64,000 nucleotides of DNA from Candidatus Iainarchaeum sp. (GTDB taxonomy: Archaea > B1Sed10-29 > WALL01). This document shows positions 30,122 through 39,229 of the stretch, one piece after another (position 1 is the first letter of the stretch; every line of letters begins with the position of its first letter). Location: assembly GCA_023129115.1 (NCBI GenBank), contig JAGMCR010000015.1, positions 1-64,000 of the forward strand, read 5' to 3'. The notes below the pieces were generated by a model. The model did no database searches and was not told the DNA's origin. It worked only from the letters and a program-made list of their open reading frames with translations. Both the position numbers and the translations under genes were made by a program.

Positions 30122-31405
30122 TTACTCGTTGCTGGTGAAGCTGAACCCAAATTTGGCGTTTGTTTTGCGGGATTGCCTGTTGGTGTACCCCTTGATCTCG
30201 CTTTGCAATGTTTTTGCCGTGTTTTCTAGGGATTCCGCGAATTCCCGGCCTTGCGGCGAGTCTCTCTCTTCTATGTGCTTGTGGGCGTGCTTTTCGACGC
30301 TTATGCCTATTTCCATTGCTTTTTGGGCGGCTTTTTCTTCGAAGTGGGGGCTTGAGTTGAGCAGGGAAACAATTTCTTCTGCTTCTTTGAGCTTGAGCAT
30401 GCAGTATGCCCCACGGTAGCGGTGAGAGACAATAAACTCCATTATTTCTCTTTCTCTTGGTGTCCCAAGGCTTTTTTGGAGTTCTTGGTTGAGGTATCCG
30501 ACTGCTTCGTCGAAGTCTTTTGCCATTGGGGGCGGCCAGTTTTTTTGTTTGGGCTTGTTTTTTGCCAGTTCGTTGTCTACGTGTCCCATTATTTCGCCGA
30601 AGTCGTTGAATTCTTTTGTCGCCAGTGAGTACACGATTTCTCTGGCGTGTCTTTTTGACTTGGATTCTGCAAGTATGCGGAGCATGACCGCGTCGGCTTT
30701 TATGTGGTGGGGGTTTCCGCTTACTTCGTTTTTGTGCTTTGATGGTTTTTTGCCGTGGAGGAATTGGAACCACTGGTCGAATACTTCGTGTACTGTGTGG
30801 TTCGCTTTTATTCCCCTGTGGTCACATGCGACTTGGTATACTGCGTGGCCGGTTTCTGATGCTACCGTGCTTTCGTCTTGCTTGCTTTTGTCCCAGTATG
30901 GGATTAAGAGGCCCACCGCTTTTTCTCGTGGGAAGAGGACTTTGGCGTGGGTGGCGCCTTCGATGGCCCGCAGCCCGAGGGTTATTTGCCCTTGGTCGAG
31001 CCCCTCGGTTTTTGCGTATTCGACCCAGATGAACGGGTGGGTGTAAAACCCGTGGAAGCCTTGGCCGTGCCTCCGCCGGGTTTTCATCAAGTTTCCGGTG
31101 ACTATCATGACGTAGGGGTTGTTTTTGTTGTGTTTTAGTTCGTGTTTGTGCCCGGGTTTTCCTGTTTTGTTGTACCATTCCATGAGGGTTTTGTGGGTTT
31201 GCTTTATTTTTTTGAGTTTTTTTGGGTTGGTTTCGCCTTCTTCGGCGTTTTGCATTACCCTGGCCACCTCGCGCTTGAAGGCTTGGCCTCGGCTGAGTAG
31301 CTTGAGCTTCCACTTGGTCTTGATGCCCATTTCCGCGAGTGTTTGGTTGACTTCTTTTTTGATGCGGGTGTGGATTGCTTTTTTTGCCTCAAGGAGTCTC
31401 GCCAT
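30122..31405 (-). CDS. Basic protein of unknown function, 427 aa
   Basis: Start set at MARLLEAKKAIHTRIKKEV; N-terminal extension in the ORF track is antisense to 31470..32618. Confidence 0.65.
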   Translation of the reverse strand: MARLLEAKKAIHTRIKKEVNQTLAEMGIKTKWKLKLLSRGQAFKREVARVMQNAEEGETNPKKLKKIKQTHKTLMEWYNKTGKPGHKHELKHNKNNPYVMIVTGNLMKTRRRHGQGFHGFYTHPFIWVEYAKTEGLDQGQITLGLRAIEGATHAKVLFPREKAVGLLIPYWDKSKQDESTVASETGHAVYQVACDHRGIKANHTVHEVFDQWFQFLHGKKPSKHKNEVSGNPHHIKADAVMLRILAESKSKRHAREIVYSLATKEFNDFGEIMGHVDNELAKNKPKQKNWPPPMAKDFDEAVGYLNQELQKSLGTPREREIMEFIVSHRYRGAYCMLKLKEAEEIVSLLNSSPHFEEKAAQKAMEIGISVEKHAHKHIEERDSPQGREFAESLENTAKTLQSEIKGYTNRQSRKTNAKFGFSFTSNE

Positions 31406-31469
31406 TAGCCAATAATTACTCGCCCACGGAATAAAAACCCTTTTATCCTTGTTTCGCCTTAATCCGGTT

Positions 31470-32618
31470 GTGGCAAAAAGAAAGTCCAAGGGTTCTTGGT
31501 TGGGTGGCCTAAGGCGAGAAATGGCTGAGGACGCGGAAAGAAAAGATGCTGTTGAGCGGAGAGAGCTATCAGAGGCTCTTGCGCGAGAGCGAGCGAAAGA
31601 GCGTGAGCAAGAAGACAAAACGCATAATGAGGAAATGGAGAAGCTAAGAGCTGAATTGGACGAGAAACGGGCCGAGAGAGAAAGAAAGGATACCGAGTTT
31701 GAGGAGAAGGTGAAGTCCTTTGGTGAAGTGAGGGGGTCTGATGATGAATTCCGGAAACTTATGCGGCATGACCCATTCGCAATGGAAGAGCTTTTTGAGC
31801 AAATGAAAAAAGACGAAGGATTAACGGAGTTACACAGAGTAGTCACCGAAATAGAGGAAAATAAAGACGTTGAGCGGGCCGAGGAGTACTTCAACGCAAA
31901 GACCAGAATCCACGAGGAATTGAGGTCCAAAATCGCCAAGAAGATGGAGCCCGTTGATTCAGAAGCCCGGGCAAAAGAATTCCAAGCGCTATTGGCGAAG
32001 AAACTCGAGGGGGACTTGGAGTTCAGAAGCCTGCACGAAGCGATAAAAACAGAGGCCGACAAAACCGGGGCAACGGTCCTTGAGTATATGCATAAGAAAG
32101 TCAGTAGTGAGCGATGGCTACAAAAACAAGCAGAGGTGGGCGGGGAGCGGGAAAGGGACACAAAAGAGCTGGCTTACGCAGTAAACCAATGGAAACTGCT
32201 GTTTGAAGACGAGGGTTTCCAGCGGCCCGAACTGGTTGACTCTTTTGCTGGTTCCATGAAGCGCGTCTATGAGAGATTTACTTCCCTGTTCGACATAACG
32301 GTTTCGAGCCCAAACGACGATGTTGTTGAACGAGTCCTAAGGCTGGCAAATGACGATTATAACCACCAGCTGTATAACGAGGTTCACAAAGACTTGCCTA
32401 AAGAAGTGGAAAAAGCGCACGCTGGACTCAAAGACGAGTTGAAGGAGCAATACCTAATCCGTTCCACGTTAAGGGGCTTAACTGACGGACAGCTTAGGGA
32501 CAAAATAAAAGAGAACCCCCAAATCGTCGGTGCGATGAGAAAAATAGGCAAGCGAGTCCGTGGAAAAGTCAATCAAACTCACGTGAAAAAAGAGGGCAAG
32601 TGGACACCAAGAAAATGA
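31470..32618 (+). CDS. Charged coiled-coil protein
   Basis: GTG start after cttttatcctt promoter; E/K/R-rich. Confidence 0.6.
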   Translation: MAKRKSKGSWLGGLRREMAEDAERKDAVERRELSEALARERAKEREQEDKTHNEEMEKLRAELDEKRAERERKDTEFEEKVKSFGEVRGSDDEFRKLMRHDPFAMEELFEQMKKDEGLTELHRVVTEIEENKDVERAEEYFNAKTRIHEELRSKIAKKMEPVDSEARAKEFQALLAKKLEGDLEFRSLHEAIKTEADKTGATVLEYMHKKVSSERWLQKQAEVGGERERDTKELAYAVNQWKLLFEDEGFQRPELVDSFAGSMKRVYERFTSLFDITVSSPNDDVVERVLRLANDDYNHQLYNEVHKDLPKEVEKAHAGLKDELKEQYLIRSTLRGLTDGQLRDKIKENPQIVGAMRKIGKRVRGKVNQTHVKKEGKWTPRK

Positions 32619-32662
32619 GGCTCGCAAAGCCTTTTATCCCTCCACCGCATTACCTGTACTCG

Positions 32663-32725
32663 ATGCCAACCTGGTCCCACTCCCGCATTTCGGCGAGTGA
32701 GTCCCTGCCCCCCGTAATTTTGTAA
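32663..32725 (+). pseudogene. 5' fragment F1 of PD-(D/E)XK anchor gene
   Basis: atgccaacctggtcccactcccgcatttcg = MPTWSHSRIS, as in the intact protein MPTWSHSRISTYENCPL; then frameshifted. Confidence 0.8.
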
Positions 32726-32736
32726 CTCCCACAAAA

Positions 32737-33009
32737 TTACGTTTTGTATGCCTTGTCGTGGTGCTCAAAGTCGTAGAACTTTACCAAGTCTTTTGTTTGG
32801 TCGTACTTGAACACTAACACGAAGCTTTTTTGTATGTGTACTCTTTTGAAGTCCTGGAGTGGCTTCCGCAGGTTTTTGTAACGAGTTATTTTTGGGCTAG
32901 AAACAATCTCGGCTATTTTTGCCATTACTGCCGTGTATGTCTTCCCGTCTTTTTTGTGGAGCTTTTTGAGCTTTGTTTCGAGGCGCTTTTCTATGGCAAA
33001 GTCATGCAT
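32737..33009 (-). CDS. RelE/YafQ-like toxin
   Basis: LETKLKKLHKKDGKTYTAVMAKIAEI...YKNLRKPLQDFKRVHIQKSFVLVFKYD. Confidence 0.75.
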   Translation of the reverse strand: MHDFAIEKRLETKLKKLHKKDGKTYTAVMAKIAEIVSSPKITRYKNLRKPLQDFKRVHIQKSFVLVFKYDQTKDLVKFYDFEHHDKAYKT

Positions 33010-33247
33010 GCTCTATCTCGTCCATTAGCTTCTTGACGGACGCGTATTCCTTGAACTTCCCGGTTTTTTCGATGCCCCTAAGCTTTTTCACGAACTCAGG
33101 CCTCAACTCTTTTTCCATTATTTCGTGGCCCATTTCGTCAATAATTAGCTGGATTGCCTTGTCCTTGGACGGCAGGCTGTACACGCTTTTCACCACGCCT
33201 ACGACGCGGTCAAGGTCCTTGCTCAGGGTTACTGTGACTTGAGTCAT
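33002..33247 (-). CDS. Antitoxin partner, DUF2683-like
   Basis: MTQVTVTLSKDLDRVVGVVKSVYSLPSKDKAIQLIIDEMG; overlaps toxin start. Confidence 0.7.
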   Translation of the reverse strand: MTQVTVTLSKDLDRVVGVVKSVYSLPSKDKAIQLIIDEMGHEIMEKELRPEFVKKLRGIEKTGKFKEYASVKKLMDEIEHA

Positions 33248-33427
33248 TCACAACACCTACTACATTTTGTAGTAAAATGTAGTATAAATGCTTTTTGGTC
33301 CGCCTTTGCTTTCTTCATACCCAACGGCTTAAAAACGGCTTTGCATACGCCTTGCCGAGACCCTCCACGTGCCTTGGAATGGGTGACCACGGCGTGGTCA
33401 CCCACGAGAATAAGAGAACCCTTTTAT

Positions 33428-33575
33428 CCAGCTTAAACTAAGCCCAGACGAGAATCCCTGCGGGGATTCACGTCATGCCCCGGCAATCCTTTGGGATTCG
33501 CCAGGTGGCACGACAATCCTTTGGGATTCGCCAGGTGGCACGTTGTCCGTGCCTCCGCAGGGCCAGCGGACTAAC
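33428..33575. repeat. Hairpin element copy C with 2 x 30-bp direct repeat (33484..33543)
   Basis: GCTTA aac TAAGC; caatcctttgggattcgccaggtggcacga x2; GTTGTCCG...CGGACTAAC. Confidence 0.75.
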
Positions 33576-33579
33576 GCCG

Positions 33580-35079
33580 TCACCTCGGAAAGGGGTACCG
33601 AGGGTCTTCTTCTTCTCGGGCGTGTTGGCGCCTCACGGCAATTACTCTCAAGAGAAAATCTTTTTCTGACTCGCCGGGCGCAGGCCTCATGCCTGCGGCT
33701 GGGTCATCGATTGACTCGTCCATGTACTGGTTGCCGAGGCTCTCGCGGTAAGTACTTCGCGTGGGGCTTCGTTCATAAAGCTGGTCGGCTTCCAGGCGAA
33801 GCAGCCCCAGCTCACGGTTGCCGCTGGATGGCCCGATGGAAACGCAGCCGTTGAGGATGCTGGTGGTGTTGATTTTTTCTTGGACTGTTTTTTTGACTTC
33901 TTCTTTCTTGATTTTGTCGCCGAGTTTTTTTGCGACCGAGTCGCTTATGTCTTCGACGAGTTTTTTGCGTTCAGCTTCGCGCTGGGCTCGTTCGTTGTTG
34001 CGACGCAGTTCCTCGAGCATGCTTTTGGAAAGTGCTTGTTTCGCTTCCTTGATTTTTGTGGTGGCTCCGGGGTGCTCTGGGACGAGTTGGAGGGCTCGGT
34101 TGTATAGGTCAATGGCCTTGTTGTAGTCGGGGATTGCAAATGGGTTGCCTTCGCCCATGGAGTTGGCTTTTTTGTGGGTTTCGTGTGCGTCTTGGAACAA
34201 CTGTGCCGCCTTTTGTTTGTTGAGGCGCTTTTGTTCGGCGAGGGCTTTTTGCTTGACGGCTTCCATGTTTTTTTGGGCGAGCGCGATTCCTTTTTTTGCT
34301 TCTGTGGAGGTGGTGTGGTACTCGAGGGCTTGGCGGTAGAGTGAGATGGCTTCTTCGTAGTTCTGGAGTTTTTGATTGGCTTGCCGGATGGGGAATTTTC
34401 GGGCGGCTGTTTGGAGGTCGTGGCCTTGCTGGGTGAGGGCTGCCGCGTGTCTCTTTTTTTGGTTGTGGATGTATACTTGCTCGTTGTGCTTGGCCAAGGC
34501 CATGTTTTTTTTGCTTGTTTGCGCGTGGCGTTTGGAGTAGTCGTTGGCTGGATCCACTTCAATGGTTCTGTTGAAGTGCTTGATTGCTTCTTGATATTCT
34601 TCTTGGGCGTTTTTTGCGCCTTGGATGGTGTACTGGTCGAAGTAGTCATTGGCATTGGTGAAGTGGTAGTAGCCCCGGAGTTGGTGCAGGCGGCGGGTTT
34701 CTTTGCCGGTGAGCCAGTAGTCATGTTCTGCCTTGATTGCGGCGTATAGGCCGCCGTAATTTGCTTTGGCGTGGGCGAGGACTGCGTTGATTTTTTGGTT
34801 GAAGCGGTTTGCTTCTTGCTGGAGCAAGTCGTTGTCGGGGCATTCCGAAAAGTGCTTTATGTATGACTCAATGCTTTTTTTGGATTGGTGGAACGCGGCG
34901 AGCAATGGGAGGGTGTCGGCTTTGTGGAGCTTGCGGACGCCGTTGGGGCGGACGTCGTTCTCGTGGCGCGTCTTGGCTTGGCGAGTGTGTCTGGTCAAGC
35001 GGCTGTGGAGTTCGCCGTAGCTCTTGTCCACGTTCAAAAAGTAGTACTTCTTGCGCTTGATTTCCCTCAACAAGCCCAT
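33580..35079 (-). CDS. TPR-repeat protein
   Basis: YEEAISLYRQALEYHTTSTEAKKGIALAQ, YNKAIDLYNRALQLVPEHPGATTKIKEA. Confidence 0.8.
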   Translation of the reverse strand: MGLLREIKRKKYYFLNVDKSYGELHSRLTRHTRQAKTRHENDVRPNGVRKLHKADTLPLLAAFHQSKKSIESYIKHFSECPDNDLLQQEANRFNQKINAVLAHAKANYGGLYAAIKAEHDYWLTGKETRRLHQLRGYYHFTNANDYFDQYTIQGAKNAQEEYQEAIKHFNRTIEVDPANDYSKRHAQTSKKNMALAKHNEQVYIHNQKKRHAAALTQQGHDLQTAARKFPIRQANQKLQNYEEAISLYRQALEYHTTSTEAKKGIALAQKNMEAVKQKALAEQKRLNKQKAAQLFQDAHETHKKANSMGEGNPFAIPDYNKAIDLYNRALQLVPEHPGATTKIKEAKQALSKSMLEELRRNNERAQREAERKKLVEDISDSVAKKLGDKIKKEEVKKTVQEKINTTSILNGCVSIGPSSGNRELGLLRLEADQLYERSPTRSTYRESLGNQYMDESIDDPAAGMRPAPGESEKDFLLRVIAVRRQHAREEEDPRYPFPR

Positions 35080-35173
35080 ACACCTAATAATTGTTGCCAC
35101 GGAATAAAAAAAGATGCCTCGATGACCCCCCACCAGTAACGCTTTTATCCCTCTACCGCATTACTTGTACTCG

Positions 35174-35212
35174 ATGCCAACCTGGTCCCGCTCCCGCGTT
35201 TCGGCGCACGAG
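35174..35212 (+). pseudogene. 5' fragment F2 of PD-(D/E)XK anchor gene
   Basis: atgccaacctggtcccgctcccgcgtttcggcgcacgagtcc; flanks near-identical to F1 upstream (ttttatccctcYaccgcattacYtgtactcg). Confidence 0.8.
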
Positions 35213-35229
35213 TCCCTGCCCAAATAAAA

Positions 35230-35550
35230 CTACGCGACTGCCTCAACAGTTTTCTTCCCGGCAGCCTGATTAGCATGTTGAACGCTGATGTCCGTGTCCA
35301 GCTTCAAAAGAGTCTGTACAACCGGGCTTTCCTTGTTTAGCTGGTACAGCTGTGCCTTTCCCACTTTTCTGGTCGGAACAAGCAGCTTATCCCCCACCAT
35401 ATCCTCAAAAACGCGCTTTATTGTGACCCTGGCCATTCCTATGCCCTTGGAAACATCTGCCATGGAATAATCAAATAAATCGTTTTCTATAAAGAAGTCC
35501 AGCGCCCTTAGCTCAGGGGTCTCGCCCAGGAATTCCAGCAACAACGACAT
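35230..35550 (-). CDS. Winged-helix regulator-like protein
   Basis: MSLLLEFLGETPELRALDFFIENDLFDYSMADVSKGIGMARVTIKRVFEDMV. Confidence 0.65.
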   Translation of the reverse strand: MSLLLEFLGETPELRALDFFIENDLFDYSMADVSKGIGMARVTIKRVFEDMVGDKLLVPTRKVGKAQLYQLNKESPVVQTLLKLDTDISVQHANQAAGKKTVEAVA

Positions 35551-35621
35551 ACACCCCCCTATAACAAAAGAACTATTAATAGCTAACTGTTGTACGTTGA
35601 GCAACTAAACGTTGTATTTAT

Positions 35622-35954
35622 GTGGGCTCTCGGCAGGGCGTATCCCCCTGTGTTTTAAACCCCTCCCACACTTGGTCTTCTGTGGCGCGTTCTTTTGGTG
35701 AACTGGGTGCTTGGCTGCTCCGGAAATTGATGCGCAGCAGGCCTGCTTGTTGGGGCGGTGCTTACCAAAGCAAAGACGATATATTCCGTAACCTAAGGCG
35801 TTTTCCACTGGACAAAAAAACCCTGGAAAAACAAGTCATCCCAGGTTTATTGAACCGGGGCTGGCTCATTCCCCACAAGAAAGGGAACTGCCTGTCGCTG
35901 AACGCGCACCACAAAAACGAAATAATCGGTTTCGTCAAGAAGTACTACCCTTGA
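35622..35954 (+). CDS. Possible small HTH-like ORF
   Basis: DDIFRNLRRFPLDKKTLEKQVIPGLLNRGWLIPHKKGN; start unclear, may be a remnant. Confidence 0.35.
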   Translation: MGSRQGVSPCVLNPSHTWSSVARSFGELGAWLLRKLMRSRPACWGGAYQSKDDIFRNLRRFPLDKKTLEKQVIPGLLNRGWLIPHKKGNCLSLNAHHKNEIIGFVKKYYP

Positions 35955-36016
35955 TCGGGCGACCACTTCCCACAGTTTTGTGGTCACCCAACGGGGGATA
36001 AGAAACGCTTTTATCC

Positions 36017-36045
36017 CTCTCCCGCATTTCGTGCGAGTCCTGCCC
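36017..36045 (+). pseudogene. 5' fragment F3 (truncated) of PD-(D/E)XK anchor gene
   Basis: ctcccgcatttcgtgcgagtcctgccc directly joined to the promoter ttttatccct. Confidence 0.6.
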
Positions 36046-36047
36046 TT

Positions 36048-36210
36048 GTTTTTGATATTTAAACCCCTCCAATAACTTTAAAAAGGGTGTTTTTGTGAAC
36101 CTGTTCTTAGTGCTCGAGGCGTTTGCGTATCGGCCCTTGGGTTTTACGCGCACGCGCTTGCGACGGCGCTCGCCCCGGGCTTCTGGCCCGGGCCTTTCAC
36201 TCTATTTTTT
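36048..36210. repeat. ~160-bp repeat R, copy 1 (candidate structured ncRNA)
   Basis: Near-identical to 47121..47281. Confidence 0.85.
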
Positions 36211-36238
36211 TGGTGGTTAGTCGGTCTATTGCCTGGCT

Positions 36239-37873
36239 TTACCCCGTGGCCGCGAACCGGTCCCCGGCTTTTCTTATCCTGCCTTTCTTTTCCAGTCTTT
36301 TCAGGGCGCTGCGTATCCTATAGCGGGGGAAGCCCACCAGCCCATCCAGCTCCCCCAAGGTTTTTGGCTCCCGGAGGGCGAGCACGAGCATGCCCTCGAG
36401 GCAGTGGGAAACCAGCTTTCTCTTCAGCGGGATTTTTATCCCAAGGCGCCCCTCGAGGACCTCCACTGTGTCGAGGACCAAGACGGAAAACATTTTCCCG
36501 GTTTCCTCTTCCTGCCGCAACATTTCATCAAAGACGGCACCCCAGTCGAGCCTGACCTTCCTCACTATTGCCGCAGCATCCTCCAAGTCGCCCTCCCGCT
36601 CGGTAATGCTCTTGAACAGAAAAATGTGCTCCAGGGAAACCAACCCCACAGCCAATTTTCCATAATTAACTGTTCTTGAGTCTTCCTTCATATGCCCAGT
36701 TAGGACCATTGCCTTGCAGATGACCCTCGTGAATACATCGACCCGCGGGAAACCCTGTTTCTCGAAGATGGCGTTCGGGTGCATTTTCTTGTACGCTAGG
36801 GAAAACTTTGTTGTTTTCCTGAACCCAAGCTTTTCCAGTGCCCTTGACAGGGCTTCAAACTCCGGTCCAGTGGCGACGACGACGTCAATGTCCTTGGTGC
36901 TCGTCTTGAGGCCCCGGAGAATAAGGTTCTGCCCGCCAATGAGGTAGACCGCCAGCGGCTCCTCAAGAGCATTCCCGAGCTGTCCCAAGACTCCAGCGGT
37001 TTCTTCGCCCGAATAGTAGACAGGTATGCCGACATTGTAGAGCGCTGCCTTTTCCAGGAACTCGCCCCACGGCAAAAACTTTCCCCGGTCGTCGTGGTCC
37101 CGGATGTAGGACAGCATGTCCGCGAAGTCGGTTCCCCCTGCTTCGTCGTAGGCCTTGCGCAATTCAAAGCCGTTCTGGTTTTTCAGGAAGAACAGCGCGC
37201 AAAGCGAGCGCTCGGCCTTTGTTTCTGAACAGGCAAGTGCGTGGACCAGGACTTCTTCCATGCCGGGCTTTTTGTCGGAATAAAAGTCGTAAACGGCCGA
37301 GACGGGGATGCCGTGGCTCGGGAACATCGAGAACGCCGTCAAAAACCCCTTTGCCTCTTTTGCTTTGGGGACTTTTTTCAGCCTATTCCCGTCCGAGTGG
37401 ACGAGCACGGCGTACTCCTCCAGCCCCTCTGCCGCTTTTTCCTCTTTGAGGATTGAGAAATATTTTTTGATGAGTGGCTCGTCGCTGAGGAAGTAGTCTT
37501 CTGCTTCTTTCCTCGCCGCGCCGACTTCCCCCAGTTCCTGTAACGCGTCGTAAACAGCAGTTTTTTTTAGTCCGGTCGCCTCCATTATTTCTCTGGCTGT
37601 CTTGGGCGAGAGCAATTGGAGTGCCACTTCTTCGTTTGGCTTGGAAAGCAGTTTTTCGAGCGAGTATTTTGCCATTAGTGCAAGCAATGCCCGGGTCTTC
37701 GCGGCCTCGGCCAGCCTGATTTTCTTGTTTTTTGTCACGAGTCCCTTCTTTTCTAGGCTGGACACGAGTTCTGAAACGTATGAGGTGCTCAGCCCCAGGG
37801 CCCTGCCCAGCTGGCTGACACTAGCCTCTTTTTCCGTTAGTGCCTTGAGCAGGTTTACCTCGGAACTCAACAT
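36239..37873 (-). CDS. HTH-nucleotidyltransferase fusion, AbiEi/AbiEii-like
   Basis: N-terminal wHTH (SQLGRALGLSTSYVSELVSSLEKKGL); VYLIGGQNLILRGLKTSTKDIDVVVA nucleotidyltransferase motif. Confidence 0.7.
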   Translation of the reverse strand: MLSSEVNLLKALTEKEASVSQLGRALGLSTSYVSELVSSLEKKGLVTKNKKIRLAEAAKTRALLALMAKYSLEKLLSKPNEEVALQLLSPKTAREIMEATGLKKTAVYDALQELGEVGAARKEAEDYFLSDEPLIKKYFSILKEEKAAEGLEEYAVLVHSDGNRLKKVPKAKEAKGFLTAFSMFPSHGIPVSAVYDFYSDKKPGMEEVLVHALACSETKAERSLCALFFLKNQNGFELRKAYDEAGGTDFADMLSYIRDHDDRGKFLPWGEFLEKAALYNVGIPVYYSGEETAGVLGQLGNALEEPLAVYLIGGQNLILRGLKTSTKDIDVVVATGPEFEALSRALEKLGFRKTTKFSLAYKKMHPNAIFEKQGFPRVDVFTRVICKAMVLTGHMKEDSRTVNYGKLAVGLVSLEHIFLFKSITEREGDLEDAAAIVRKVRLDWGAVFDEMLRQEEETGKMFSVLVLDTVEVLEGRLGIKIPLKRKLVSHCLEGMLVLALREPKTLGELDGLVGFPRYRIRSALKRLEKKGRIRKAGDRFAATG

Positions 37874-37986
37874 GATTCCGTTATTAGCGAAAACATATAT
37901 AAACATTTCGCCCTAAACGGAATCTTTCGCACTGCCGAAACAATGGGCGGGAAAAAGCGTGTTTCGGCTGGAAAATATTCAGTATT

Positions 37987-38015
37987 TATATGTTTCGGAA
38001 AAACCGAAACATATA
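37987..38015. promoter_or_regulatory. Operator palindrome between divergent AbiE-like units
   Basis: TATATGTTTCGG-aaaaa-CCGAAACATATA, 12-bp perfect arms overlapping TATA-like sequence. Confidence 0.8.
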
Positions 38016-38042
38016 TAAACAAAGAGCCACTTAAACCGAAAC

Positions 38043-38591
38043 ATGCGGAAGCGCGTGCTCGTGTGCGTTTGGCTCATGGAGAACAGGGAGACGACGCAGA
38101 AGGCGGCGGCCGAGGCACTGGGCGTGTCGCTCAGCACGGTGAACGCTACTGTGAAGGCGCTCGAGAGGATTGGGGCTGTGGACGTGCGGCAGAGGGGCCT
38201 TCGCGTGGTTGACCCCGAAAAGGCGCTGATGTGGCTCGCGAACATGCGGGACGTGTACCGGGACGTGGTGTACAGCACGAGGGCGGTGGCGGCGGTGGGG
38301 GAGATTGAGAAGGGCATGCCGCCGGGCACGGAGTTCACTGCCTTCACTGCGTACAAGTTCAAGTACAACGACGTGCCGGCGGATTACTCGGAGGTATACG
38401 TGTACGCGGACGAGGAGGCGTTGGGGGAGATAAAGAAGAGGTTCCCGCCGCGGAAGGGGCCCGCGAATTTGTTCGTGCTGGAGAAGGATGGGGAAGTGAC
38501 GGACGCGCTGGTGTTCGCGGACCTGTGGAACCTGCGGGAGTGGTACGCAAAAGAGTTTGTGGGGGCGTTGCGTGACAGAATTCTGGAATGA
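38043..38591 (+). CDS. HTH antitoxin, AbiEi-like
   Basis: MENRETTQKAAAEALGVSLSTVNATVKALERIGAVDVR. Confidence 0.65.
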   Translation: MRKRVLVCVWLMENRETTQKAAAEALGVSLSTVNATVKALERIGAVDVRQRGLRVVDPEKALMWLANMRDVYRDVVYSTRAVAAVGEIEKGMPPGTEFTAFTAYKFKYNDVPADYSEVYVYADEEALGEIKKRFPPRKGPANLFVLEKDGEVTDALVFADLWNLREWYAKEFVGALRDRILE

Positions 38592-39186
38592 GCAATTGAC
38601 TGCTGCGAGCTGGGAAAAGCTGCAGGAAATGGCGAAAAAGTATGACTTCGTGTTGATTGGGGGTTGGGCGGCGTTTTTGTGGACCGGGATGCACAGGTCG
38701 AAGGACATTGATATCGTGGTCGGCTACAAGGCACTGGAGCGGCTTAGGCAGGACTACGCGCTCACGAAAAACGACCGCCTCAAGAAGTACGAGGCAAAGC
38801 TTGACAAGTTCGATATTGATATCTACGTGCCGTTTTACTCTGTGCTGTCGCTGCCGCTGGAGTCGCTGGAGTCGACGAGGATTCAGGGGATAACCACGGT
38901 GACGGCCGAGGGATTATTGGTCTTGAAGCAGGGCGCGGAAATCGACAGGCGGGGGAGCGTGAAGGGGAGGAAGGACGCGATAGACATTGTGACGCTGCTT
39001 GTGCACGGCGGCGTGGACCTGGAGAAGTACGCGGGGCTGGTTGAAGAGCACGGGCTGGAGTACAAGAAAGAGCTGGAGCGCGTGGTCAAGGAGTTCGACG
39101 TCAAGGACCTCAAGTTCCTGGGCATGAACCTGAAGCAGTTCAGGGACTGGCAGAAAACGGTTTTGGGGCAACTCAAGCCGCTTTGA
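38572..39186 (+). CDS. Nucleotidyltransferase, AbiEii-like toxin
   Basis: FVLIGGWAAFLWTGMHRSKDIDIVVGYKALERL; overlaps AbiEi-like stop. Confidence 0.75.
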   Translation: MTEFWNEQLTAASWEKLQEMAKKYDFVLIGGWAAFLWTGMHRSKDIDIVVGYKALERLRQDYALTKNDRLKKYEAKLDKFDIDIYVPFYSVLSLPLESLESTRIQGITTVTAEGLLVLKQGAEIDRRGSVKGRKDAIDIVTLLVHGGVDLEKYAGLVEEHGLEYKKELERVVKEFDVKDLKFLGMNLKQFRDWQKTVLGQLKPL

Positions 39187-39229
39187 GGGACAATGCTTTC
39201 GGTTGCCACTTTGTGGATAAGAAACGCTT

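Noticed and set aside
31406-32161. N-terminal extension of the 679-aa minus ORF
   Set aside because: Ser/Phe-rich antisense of 31470..32618; promoter-leader supports a start at 31405.
33484-33543. Possible CRISPR array
   Set aside because: Only two directly abutting 30-bp units, no spacers, no cas genes nearby; the Cas4-like nuclease alone is not evidence.
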